From: Pantoea sp. CCBC3-3-1
GTDB lineage: Bacteria > Pseudomonadota > Gammaproteobacteria > Enterobacterales > Enterobacteriaceae
NCBI RefSeq assembly: GCF_007981265.1
Contig: NZ_CP034363.1
Location: forward strand, 4,898,001 to 4,962,000
DNA length: 64,000 nucleotides
Direction of reading: 5' to 3'
The translations under genes were made by a program, and so were the position numbers. This document shows positions 56,098 to 64,000 of the stretch, piece by piece. Each line of letters opens with the position of its first letter. The stretch's first letter is position 1. The notes below the pieces were generated by a model. It was not told the DNA's origin and did not search any database. It saw only the letters and a program-made list of their open reading frames with translations.

Positions 56098-57443
56098 ACC
56101 TCGCAAGTCTGCGCCTGCGCCTGATGCTCGGCTTTGTTCTGCTGACGCTGATTGGCTGGGGAGTGGCCAGCATCGGTGCCTGGTGGCAAACCCGTCACAA
56201 CATCAACATGCTGTTCGATACGCAACAGATGCTGTTTGCCAAACGTCTGGCAACGATGAACCCCGAACAGCTGAGCCACTCGCCCCTGAGCCTGCCCAAA
56301 ACCAAAAAGCTCCTCAGGCATCATCGCGGCGAGCAGGAAGATGATGCGCTGGCCTTCGCCGTGTTTACCCACGATGGCCAAATGGTGATGAACGACGGCG
56401 ACAACGGCAAAGATTTTCTCTTCAGCGCTTACCAGCGCAATGGTTTTACCGACGGCAAGCTACAAGGCGATGACGATCTGTGGCGAATGGTCTGGCTCAG
56501 TACGCCCGATAAACAGTATGTCATCGTGGTCGGTCAGGAATGGGAATATCGTGACGATATGACTCGCGATATCGTGCACGCTAACCTGCTGCCATGGCTA
56601 ATCGCGCTGCCAGTCATGATGTTACTGCTGCTATGGCTGGTGACGTATGAACTGGCGCCGTTAAAAAGAATCGCACGCCAGCTGCGCGAGCGCACACCCG
56701 ATGACGATACTCCTCTCCAGGAAGCCCGTATTCCTCAGGAAGTCAGGCCGCTGCTGGCAGAATTAAACGCGCTGTTTCAGCGAACTGGCGACATGCTGGT
56801 GCGGGAACGGCGATTTACCTCAGATGCCGCACACGAATTACGTAGCCCGCTGGCGGCGCTGAAAGTGCAAACCGAAGTGGCGCAGCTGGCGCATGATGAC
56901 GAAAAAATGCGCCATCGTGCGTTACAGAATCTGGATGCGGGTATCGATCGCGCAACGCGCCTTGTGGATCAGCTGCTGACGCTCTCACGGCTGGACAGCG
57001 AAGGTGAGCTGGAAACGCAGCCGGTCGATCTGCATCAGCTGCTGCAACAGGCGGCGGTAGATCACTACGCTAAAGCGCGCGCAACAGAAACCGAAATTGT
57101 GCTGAATGCGCCAGATGCGGCAGTGATCAGACCCGGTAATGCGCTGTTGCTATCGCTGATGATACGCAACCTGCTGGACAATGCCCTGCGTTACAGCCCG
57201 CCGGGTGGTCACACAGAGCTGAATCTGACGCGTAACAGTATTGAGGTGGCCGATAACGGGCCGGGCGTGAGTCGCGAGGCGTTGCAGCGTATCGGCGAGC
57301 GCTTTTACCGTCCGCCAGGGCAGGAAAAAACCGGCAGCGGTTTAGGCTTGTCTATTGTCAGCCATATCGCACGACTTCACGGCATGCGCGTGCAGTTTGC
57401 TAACCGCGACGAAGGCGGTTTTGCTGCGCGGATTTATTGGTAG
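56094..57443 (+). CDS. qseC: sensor histidine kinase QseC
   Basis: A 449-residue inner-membrane kinase. Two membrane segments (about residues 10-30 and 160-182: [21 protein letters not shown]) bracket a periplasmic sensor; HAMP-like linker, then phosphoacceptor His in [19 protein letters not shown] (about 246), N-box [11 protein letters not shown], and GNGPGV-type ADNGPGVSR and GSGLGLSIV. The E. coli protein responds to autoinducer-3 and catecholamines. GTG start at 56094 overlaps the qseB stop. Confidence 0.95.
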   Translation: MNLASLRLRLMLGFVLLTLIGWGVASIGAWWQTRHNINMLFDTQQMLFAKRLATMNPEQLSHSPLSLPKTKKLLRHHRGEQEDDALAFAVFTHDGQMVMNDGDNGKDFLFSAYQRNGFTDGKLQGDDDLWRMVWLSTPDKQYVIVVGQEWEYRDDMTRDIVHANLLPWLIALPVMMLLLLWLVTYELAPLKRIARQLRERTPDDDTPLQEARIPQEVRPLLAELNALFQRTGDMLVRERRFTSDAAHELRSPLAALKVQTEVAQLAHDDEKMRHRALQNLDAGIDRATRLVDQLLTLSRLDSEGELETQPVDLHQLLQQAAVDHYAKARATETEIVLNAPDAAVIRPGNALLLSLMIRNLLDNALRYSPPGGHTELNLTRNSIEVADNGPGVSREALQRIGERFYRPPGQEKTGSGLGLSIVSHIARLHGMRVQFANRDEGGFAARIYW

Positions 57444-57469
57444 GGTCCCGGTTATTTAGCCTGTCTACC

Positions 57470-57500
57470 CCCACCCTGTAAGCCATGCTCACAGGGTGGG
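57470..57500. terminator. bidirectional terminator between qseC and kup
   Basis: CCCACCCTGT / ACAGGGTGGG perfect stem with an 11-base loop between convergent genes; limited U-tracts. Confidence 0.65.
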
Positions 57501-57533
57501 AAAGTGTTGTTTCAGGCCAGGTCGCCTGGGCAT

Positions 57534-59405
57534 TCAGATTTCAACCTGAGTGCCCAACTCGATAACCCGGTTAGGTGGGATCTCAAACTGGTCAGGCGCG
57601 CGCAATGCATTACGCTGCAAGGCCAAAAACAGCTTGCCGCGCAGGCGCAAATACCAGGGGCGTTTGCCACCGATAATCAGCGATTCATGCGACATAAAGA
57701 ACGAGGTTTCCATCATCCGGCAGCTCAGGCCTTCCAGCCCACAGCGGTGGAAGATTTCTTCCATGTTTGGCGTTTCTCGCCAGCCGTAGTTCGCGACAAC
57801 ACGCCAGAAGGTGGGGGAAAGCTGCTCAATGGTCACGCGCTTCACGTTATGCACGTAGGGTGCATCTTCCGTCCGCAGCGTCAACAATACCACTCGCTCA
57901 TGTAATACTTTGTTATGTTTGAGATTATGCAGCATCGCAAACGGGATGACGTTCAATGCGCGGGACATATAAACCGCGGTTCCTGGCACGCGTACCGGCG
58001 GCGATTTTTCCAGGGAGCCAATCATCGCTTCCAGAGAATTACCGTGCTCGTGCATCCGACGCAGCAGGCGGAAACGCTCGCTTTTCCAGGTCGTCATGAT
58101 CACAAACATCACCAGCGCCAGGCTCAGTGGCAGCCAGCCGCCGGAGAATACTTTCACCAGGTTGGCGGAGAACAGTGAAATATCGATGCACAGCATGCAA
58201 ACCAGGATAAACAGCACCAGATAGCGGTTCCAGTGCCAGTTTTTAATCGCTACCGTGGTGCAGAGAATGGCGGTCAGAACCATGGTGCCGGTCACGGCAA
58301 TACCATAGGCGGCGGCCAGATTGCTGGAATGTTTAAAGCCCATAATCACAATCACTACCGAGAAGAACAAAATCCAGTTGATGATCGGGATATATATTTG
58401 TCCGGACTCTTCTTCCGAGGTGTGAACGATACGCATCGGCGGCAGATAGCCCAGACGCACGGCCTGGCGAGTCAGCGAGAAGACGCCGGAAATCACCGCC
58501 TGCGAAGCAATGACCGTCGCCAGCGTGGCCAGGATCAGCATGGGGATCAGCGCCCAGTCCGGTGCCAGCAGAAAGAAGGGGTTTTTGATCGCTTCAGGAT
58601 GCTTTAGCAGCAGCGCGCCCTGGCCGAAGTAGTTCAGCACCAGCGATGGCAATACCGCCATAAACCAGGCCAGCCGGATAGGCAGTTTACCGAAGTGGCC
58701 CATATCCGCATACAGCGCTTCCACGCCGGTAATGGCCAGCACCACCGCGCCCAGCGCAAAGAAAGAGACGGCTTTATATTCAAAAAAGAAGTGCATCGCC
58801 CAGTAAGGATTCATGGCATGCAGGACGTCGGGGTTATCGATAATACCACGCGCGCCCAGTACCGCCAGTACGCCGAACCACAGCAGCATAACGGGTGCAA
58901 AAAGCTTACCCACAATGCCGGTGCCGTGTTTTTGAATCACAAACAGCAGCGTCAGAACGGCGATCGCCAGCGGTACGATATAAGCATCAAGATTTGGCGC
59001 CGCAATTTCCAGCCCTTCAATGGCCGACAGTACGGACACCGCAGGGGTAATCACCACCTCGCCATAGAAAAAGCTGCCGCCAATCAGTCCCATAATGACC
59101 AGCACCGCCGTGGCTTTAGCGCCCGTATTACGGCCAGCCAGCGACATCAGCGTCAGGATACCCCCTTCGCCAGCGTTATCAGCCCGCATCACATAGCTGA
59201 TGTATTTGAGTGACACCACCAGGATCAGCAGCCAGAAAATGAGCGACAGAAAACCGAATACCGCATCGCGCTCGACGCCAAAACCGAACTGCCCGGAAAG
59301 ACATTCACGCAGGGTATAAAGTGGGCTGGTACCGATATCGCCATACACCACGCCTATCGCCGCAAGCGTTACGGCACCAAGGGACTGCTTTTTATCAGAG
59401 CTCAT
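57534..59405 (-). CDS. kup: low-affinity potassium transporter Kup (TrkD)
   Basis: A 623-residue KUP/HAK/KT potassium:proton symporter of the inner membrane (E. coli 622). About 12 membrane helices; signatures [21 protein letters not shown] (near residue 20), [30 protein letters not shown], and [13 protein letters not shown]. The C-terminal cytoplasmic domain ends [15 protein letters not shown] 59405 is chosen over an upstream frame because it aligns with the E. coli start MSTDNKQ (here MSSDKKQ). In E. coli it lies directly next to rbsD; here the bud/qse block intervenes. Confidence 0.96.
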   Translation of the reverse strand: MSSDKKQSLGAVTLAAIGVVYGDIGTSPLYTLRECLSGQFGFGVERDAVFGFLSLIFWLLILVVSLKYISYVMRADNAGEGGILTLMSLAGRNTGAKATAVLVIMGLIGGSFFYGEVVITPAVSVLSAIEGLEIAAPNLDAYIVPLAIAVLTLLFVIQKHGTGIVGKLFAPVMLLWFGVLAVLGARGIIDNPDVLHAMNPYWAMHFFFEYKAVSFFALGAVVLAITGVEALYADMGHFGKLPIRLAWFMAVLPSLVLNYFGQGALLLKHPEAIKNPFFLLAPDWALIPMLILATLATVIASQAVISGVFSLTRQAVRLGYLPPMRIVHTSEEESGQIYIPIINWILFFSVVIVIMGFKHSSNLAAAYGIAVTGTMVLTAILCTTVAIKNWHWNRYLVLFILVCMLCIDISLFSANLVKVFSGGWLPLSLALVMFVIMTTWKSERFRLLRRMHEHGNSLEAMIGSLEKSPPVRVPGTAVYMSRALNVIPFAMLHNLKHNKVLHERVVLLTLRTEDAPYVHNVKRVTIEQLSPTFWRVVANYGWRETPNMEEIFHRCGLEGLSCRMMETSFFMSHESLIIGGKRPWYLRLRGKLFLALQRNALRAPDQFEIPPNRVIELGTQVEI

Positions 59406-59660
59406 AAGGGGATCTTTTGTTGGAATCGGGAGCAGCAATAAAGCTCGCAGCTCATCAGGTCATCAAAAAGCGCACAGTATGCATCAATCATCATGAATGC
59501 CTATCCTTAAATACGTTACAGAAAGCCACTTCAATGGCCTGCGTCACCCTTTGAAAAGAAAAAAGCTGACTCGTATCAACTCTTTCAAGCATCATAGCCA
59601 GTAGTGTTTGCGCTCGCCAGTCACCGTGCTGGCCTGACCGTGGAAAAGGATAACTGTTTG

Positions 59661-61160
59661 ATGATGTCCCAGCCTCACCGACTTGCGGAAAGAATTGCCC
59701 GCCTCAGCAATGCCTTGGAAAAGGGACTTTACGAGCGCCATCATGCTATCAGGCTTTGCCTGCTGGCGGCGCTGAGTGGGGAAAGCGTTTTTCTGCTCGG
59801 TCCGCCGGGCATTGCAAAAAGCCTGATTGCCCGTCGCCTGAAGTTTGCTTTCCAGCACTCCCGCGCCTTTGAATATTTGATGACCCGTTTCTCCACCCCT
59901 GAAGAGGTTTTTGGGCCGCTTTCTATTCAGGCGCTGAAAGATGAAGGCCGCTATCAACGACTCACCAAAGGCTACCTGCCCGATGCCGAAATCGTTTTTC
60001 TGGATGAGATCTGGAAAGCCGGGCCGGCCATTTTAAATACGCTCCTGACCGCCATTAACGAGCGTCGGTTTCGCAACGGCGACTGTGAAGAAAAAATTCC
60101 GATGCGCCTGCTGGTAACCGCGTCCAATGAACTGCCTGAAGCGGATAGCGGTTTGGAAGCGCTCTATGACCGCATGCTGATTCGTCTGTGGCTGGACAAC
60201 GTGCATGAGAAGCAGAATTTCAAAAGCATGCTTATCCACCAGCAGGACGAAAACAGCAACCCCGTGGCGGATTCGCTTCGCATTACTGATGAAGAGTATA
60301 GCGACTGGCAGAAAGGCATTGCTCAGGTTGCATTACCGGACGACGTTTTTGAGCTGATTTTCCTGCTACGTCAGCAGTTAGAAAACCAGCCGGAAGCGCC
60401 CTATATCTCCGACAGACGCTGGAAAAAAGCCATTCACCTGTTGCAAGCCTGCGCCTTTTATAGCGGCCGCCAGGCGATTGCGCCCGTTGATCTTATCCTG
60501 CTGAAGGATTGTCTCTGGCACGATGTGGCCTCCATGAAGCTGCTCGATCGTGAGATCGATAACCTGATCACGCAACAAGGCTGGCAGCAACAGTCGATGC
60601 TGATCAAACTCCAACAGATTGCTTCGCGTCGTCTGGCCCTTCAGCAGGAAAAAAGCGCTGAGCAGGCGATCAGGCTGGAGAAGCATGGCGGCATGTTTGT
60701 CCGTAAGCCTCACTATGAACTCCCGGCGACGCTGGCCGACGAAACGCTGACGCTGATGCTGCAAAAAACGCTGGTGCTGCATGATATGCAGGTGACACAT
60801 GTGGTTATCGCCCGTGAAGCATTGCAGCACTGGCTGCAAAAAGGCGGCGACGTTCGCGGCAAGCTCAACGGCATTGGCTTTGCTCAGGCGCTGGATTTGC
60901 ACGTTGACGGCACTGACTGTCTGACGCTGCGTGATGTCAGCCTACAGCCTTCCCGCCTGATGCTGCCGGGCAAACAGCAGGAGAGCGGCCTGCCGCCAGA
61001 AATCGTCGACGCGCTTGATGAAGTGGAAACGCAGCTTCACGCTCAGCGCACGCTGTTCAGCCAACATCACCTGTGCCTGTTTATCAGCGATGACTGGCTG
61101 GCTAAGATTGAAGAAAGCCTGCAACAGATCGCCGATCGGCTGAAACAGGTTCGCCATTGA
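59661..61160 (+). CDS. ravA: ATPase RavA
   Basis: A 499-residue MoxR-family AAA+ ATPase (E. coli 498). Walker [17 protein letters not shown] (about 42-57), Walker [20 protein letters not shown], sensor 1 [27 protein letters not shown]; the C-terminal part carries the LARA domain that contacts the inducible lysine decarboxylase in E. coli. It works with ViaA. ATG 59661 ([15 protein letters not shown]) has AAGGA ten bases upstream. The stop overlaps the viaA start. Divergent from kup, as in E. coli. Confidence 0.95.
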   Translation: MMSQPHRLAERIARLSNALEKGLYERHHAIRLCLLAALSGESVFLLGPPGIAKSLIARRLKFAFQHSRAFEYLMTRFSTPEEVFGPLSIQALKDEGRYQRLTKGYLPDAEIVFLDEIWKAGPAILNTLLTAINERRFRNGDCEEKIPMRLLVTASNELPEADSGLEALYDRMLIRLWLDNVHEKQNFKSMLIHQQDENSNPVADSLRITDEEYSDWQKGIAQVALPDDVFELIFLLRQQLENQPEAPYISDRRWKKAIHLLQACAFYSGRQAIAPVDLILLKDCLWHDVASMKLLDREIDNLITQQGWQQQSMLIKLQQIASRRLALQQEKSAEQAIRLEKHGGMFVRKPHYELPATLADETLTLMLQKTLVLHDMQVTHVVIAREALQHWLQKGGDVRGKLNGIGFAQALDLHVDGTDCLTLRDVSLQPSRLMLPGKQQESGLPPEIVDALDEVETQLHAQRTLFSQHHLCLFISDDWLAKIEESLQQIADRLKQVRH

Positions 61161-62620
61161 TTTCGTTAGATACGTTAAGCACGTTTCTGGCGGTCAGCGA
61201 AGGCGAGCTGATTGAAGAACTGGTTATTGTGCTGCTGGCCAGTCCGCAGCTGTCGGTATTTTTTGAAAAATTCCCCGGGCTAAAAAAAGCCTTGTTGAGT
61301 GATTTGCCGCGCTGGAAAAGCGAGATCCACGAACAGCTGAAACAGACGGCAGTTCCTGATGATTTAGCCGCTGAATTTGCCCTTTTTCAACAGTGTCAGA
61401 TGCTGAGCCATAAGGCTTTTTGCCTGAAACTGCCCGAGGTGATGCTGCATCTGGAACAGCATCACTCGCCCTTTGCCGAAAAAGCACACATGCTGCTGGC
61501 GAATGTTGCCGCAGGCCAGTCGATGAGCGAACCGCAACAGACGCTGTTCCTCCAGCGCTGGCGATTGAGCCTGACGCTACAAACGCTTTCACTGAATCAG
61601 CAGCTGCTGGATCGGGAGCGGGAAAAACTGCTGGCCGAGCTCCAGCAGCGGCTGGCGATGAGTGGGCAGCTCGCCCCGGTGCTGTCGGCCAATGATGAAG
61701 CGGCGGCAGGCCGGTTATGGGATTTAACCAGAAGCCCTCTCCAGCAGGGCGATTATCAGCTGATTGTGGAATACGGTGATTTCCTGGCGCAGCAACCAAC
61801 GTTGCGGAAACTGGCGGAACAGTTAGGACGCAGCCGCGAAGCAAAAGCAGTACTGACCGAAGATGCGCCTCTTGAAGCGTTCCACCAGCTGGTCAGAGAA
61901 CCGGAAAGCGTGCCGGAAGAAGTGAATGGGCTTCATCAAAGCGACGATATTCTGCGCCTGCTTCCGCCCGAACTGGCAACGCTTGGCATCAGCGAGCTGG
62001 AGCTGGAGTTTTACCGGCGGCTGGTGGAAAAACGTCTGCTCACCTACCGGCTACAGGGTGATGCCTGGCACGATAAAGTCTCCCTGCGTCCCGTCTCCCA
62101 CCAACATCATGATGAACAACCGCGCGGGCCTTTTATTGTCTGTGTCGATACGTCCGGATCGATGGGCGGTTTTAACGAACGCTGTGCTAAAGCCTTCTGC
62201 CTGGCGCTGCTGAAAGTCGCGCTGGCAGATAACCGGCGCTGCTACGTGATGCTCTTTGCTCATGAGGTCGTGGGTTACGAATTAACAGAAGGTGACGGCA
62301 TCGCTCAGGCAATCCGCTTTCTCAGCCAGCGTTTTCGTGGCGGCACCGATCTGGCAGCCTGTCTGGATGCGGTACTGGCGAAGCTCGCCACGCCGATGTG
62401 GAATGATGCTGATGCGGTCATCATCTCTGACTTTATTGCTCAACGTCTGCCTGACGAACTGGTCAAAACCATCAAAAATCATCAGTTGCGCCAGCAGCAA
62501 CGCTTTCACGCGGTTGCGCTGTCCGATCATGGAAAACCCGGCATTTTACGTATATTCGACCACATCTGGCAGTTTGATACCGGTCTGAAAAGCCGCCTGC
62601 TGCGGCGCTGGCAGCGGTAG
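61157..62620 (+). CDS. viaA: VWA-domain partner ViaA
   Basis: A 487-residue protein (E. coli 483) with a helical N-terminal half and a C-terminal VWA domain whose MIDAS motif is [13 protein letters not shown] (about residue 330), followed by [15 protein letters not shown] and [15 protein letters not shown]. It stimulates RavA and binds membrane lipids; the pair has been linked to respiration and aminoglycoside sensitivity. The start is TTG at 61157, overlapping the ravA stop (TTGA), which indicates translational coupling. Confidence 0.94.
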   Translation: MISLDTLSTFLAVSEGELIEELVIVLLASPQLSVFFEKFPGLKKALLSDLPRWKSEIHEQLKQTAVPDDLAAEFALFQQCQMLSHKAFCLKLPEVMLHLEQHHSPFAEKAHMLLANVAAGQSMSEPQQTLFLQRWRLSLTLQTLSLNQQLLDREREKLLAELQQRLAMSGQLAPVLSANDEAAAGRLWDLTRSPLQQGDYQLIVEYGDFLAQQPTLRKLAEQLGRSREAKAVLTEDAPLEAFHQLVREPESVPEEVNGLHQSDDILRLLPPELATLGISELELEFYRRLVEKRLLTYRLQGDAWHDKVSLRPVSHQHHDEQPRGPFIVCVDTSGSMGGFNERCAKAFCLALLKVALADNRRCYVMLFAHEVVGYELTEGDGIAQAIRFLSQRFRGGTDLAACLDAVLAKLATPMWNDADAVIISDFIAQRLPDELVKTIKNHQLRQQQRFHAVALSDHGKPGILRIFDHIWQFDTGLKSRLLRRWQR

Positions 62621-62697
62621 GTACTCGCACTGCAACAGTACGGCAATGCTTATTTGCTATAGTCATATGTACGCTTTAGCAAGACCGGGAGTAACAC

Positions 62698-64000
62698 GTG
62701 GCACAGAATCAATCTGCATCAGGACTACCTGAACCGACCCGCACTTTACCGTTAAACGGCGGCGACGCTGAACAAAAACGTCAGGAGCTCCTCACTTATT
62801 TTCAACAAACCTGGACGCTTTATGAACGTCTGTTTGACTGCCTTGCCGATGAAAAGGCTTATTACACCAAAGCAATTTCACTGCGCCATCCGCTGGTGTT
62901 TTACTTCGGTCATACCGCGACTTTCTATATTAATAAGCTGATAGCCGCAGGGCTGGTTGAGAACCGCGTCGATGATCATATCGAAGCGATGATGGCTATT
63001 GGCGTCGATGAGATGAGCTGGGACGATCTGGATACCACGCATTATCAATGGCCGACGCTTGCTGAACTGCGTGATTACCGCGGTAAAGTTCGCAGACTGG
63101 TCGAAAACTTTATTAAAGAGATGCCGCTGACGTTGCCCATTGGCTGGGACAGCCCGGCCTGGGTTGTGCTGATGGGCATTGAGCATGAACGTATTCACCT
63201 TGAAACCTCCAGCGTGCTGATCCGCCAGCTGCCGCTGGAATGGGTGCATCCGCAACCGCACTGGCCTGCCTGTCCCGATGCGCGTCACGATCGTTATTCC
63301 GTGCCAAAAAACACGCTGTTACCCGTTGATGGCGCCCGCGTTACTCAGGGAAAAACGGATGAGACTTACGGCTGGGATAACGAGTACGGGACGCTGACCA
63401 CTGAGGTAAACCCGTTTCAAGCGAGCCAGATGCTGGCAAGCAACGCGGAGTTTTTCGAATTTGTTGCCGCTGGCGGCTATCAGGACGATCGCTGGTGGGA
63501 TGAGGAAGGTTTGGGCTGGCGCAACTTCGCCAACGCCGTCATGCCAACGTTCTGGGTGGGATCGCCTGACGATCCTGACCAGCTGCGCCTGCGTCTGTTA
63601 ACCGAAGAAGTGCTGATGCCATGGGACTGGCCCGTTGAGGTCAATCAGCTGGAGGCCGCTGCGTTTTGCCGCTGGAAAGCAGAAGAAACCGGCAAATCCG
63701 TGCAGCTTCCCAGTGAAGCAGAATGGCTGCTGCTGCGTGAACAGGTCGGTGATGACCGGTCATCAGCAGAGGCGGGCAATATTAATCTGGCCTGGTGGGC
63801 TTCTTCCTGTCCGGTAGACCGCTTTGCGCAGGGGAAATTCTTTGATCTTACCGGCAACGTCTGGCAATGGACGACGACGCCAATCAACGGGCTGGAAGGA
63901 TTTAAAGTTCATCCGCTTTACGATGATTTCTCAACGCCAACCTTTGACGGCAAGCATGCGTTGATCAAAGGCGGCAGCTGGATCTCGACGGGTAATGAAG
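62698..64000 (+). CDS. ovoA: 5-histidylcysteine sulfoxide synthase OvoA-like, 3'-truncated by window
   Basis: An open frame of 434 codons runs off the right edge. It begins with GTG preceded by GGGAG. An N-terminal DinB-like domain contains HPLVFYFGHTATFYINKL and the iron-binding HX3HXE motif in GIEHERIHLETSSVLIRQLP (about residue 162); an FGE/sulfatase-type domain follows (VNPFQASQMLASNAEFFEFV; QLPSEAEWLLL; FDLTGNVWQWTTTP; ALIKGGSW). These are the hallmarks of OvoA, the non-haem iron enzyme that joins cysteine to C5 of histidine for ovothiol. EgtB is the close alternative, but DEMSWDD and the RHPLVFYFGHT block favour OvoA. The C-terminal methyltransferase domain would lie outside the window. 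Confidence 0.82.
   Translation, partial: MAQNQSASGLPEPTRTLPLNGGDAEQKRQELLTYFQQTWTLYERLFDCLADEKAYYTKAISLRHPLVFYFGHTATFYINKLIAAGLVENRVDDHIEAMMAIGVDEMSWDDLDTTHYQWPTLAELRDYRGKVRRLVENFIKEMPLTLPIGWDSPAWVVLMGIEHERIHLETSSVLIRQLPLEWVHPQPHWPACPDARHDRYSVPKNTLLPVDGARVTQGKTDETYGWDNEYGTLTTEVNPFQASQMLASNAEFFEFVAAGGYQDDRWWDEEGLGWRNFANAVMPTFWVGSPDDPDQLRLRLLTEEVLMPWDWPVEVNQLEAAAFCRWKAEETGKSVQLPSEAEWLLLREQVGDDRSSAEAGNINLAWWASSCPVDRFAQGKFFDLTGNVWQWTTTPINGLEGFKVHPLYDDFSTPTFDGKHALIKGGSWISTGNE

Overview
The window looks like the chromosome of an enterobacterium of the Erwinia/Pantoea group (Erwiniaceae). Most genes are close full-length homologues of Escherichia coli housekeeping genes. The non-E. coli extras (a bud acetoin/2,3-butanediol operon, an OvoA-type ovothiol enzyme next to viaA) fit Erwinia-like bacteria. 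The species cannot be fixed from the sequence alone.

Layout. 1-2.5 kb: an AT-rich gene of unknown function cut by the window edge, a PH/SHOCT-domain protein, a YjdM-type zinc-ribbon protein and a 52-residue small protein. 2.6-16 kb: yicG, ligB, then gmk-rpoZ-spoT-trmH-recG, an SDR-like protein, xanP, an AsmA-family protein (yicH) and rluF. 16-37 kb: fabY-dtd-yihY-yihX, a decayed AAA-ATPase gene, typA, glnA-glnL-glnG with NtrC and sigma54 sites, hemN, yihI, the CsrC sRNA, engB, Spot 42 sRNA, polA, srkA-dsbA, yihD, mobAB, and a lone small gene for a double-glycine-leader, microcin-like peptide. 37.3-42.7 kb: a complete rRNA operon on the minus strand (16S, tRNA-Glu, 23S, 5S) with P1/P2 promoters, boxA sites and a terminator. 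42.9-50.2 kb: hsrA and the ribose operon rbsDACBKR. 50.3-57.5 kb: budABC with divergent budR, a strongly palindromic spacer, ygiW/visP and qseBC. 57.5-64 kb: kup, ravA-viaA, and the 5' part of an ovoA-like gene running off the right edge.

How it works together. The left half carries stringent-response, nucleotide, nitrogen-assimilation, translation-GTPase, replication/repair and envelope thiol-oxidation functions. The right half carries sugar uptake, neutral fermentation, sensor signalling, potassium uptake and probably thiol-histidine antioxidant synthesis. Two global-regulator sRNAs (CsrC, Spot 42) sit in their conserved places.

Most notable: an orphan class II microcin-like peptide gene beside the 5S rRNA gene with no visible immunity or export partner; an rRNA operon whose flanks correspond to two different E. 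coli rrn loci (rrnA side: mobAB; rrnC side: hsrA-rbs), pointing to exchange between rrn operons; a bud/qse block lying between kup and rbs; a 105-bp structured palindrome; and the ovoA-like gene. No CRISPR array, prophage or intact insertion sequence was seen.
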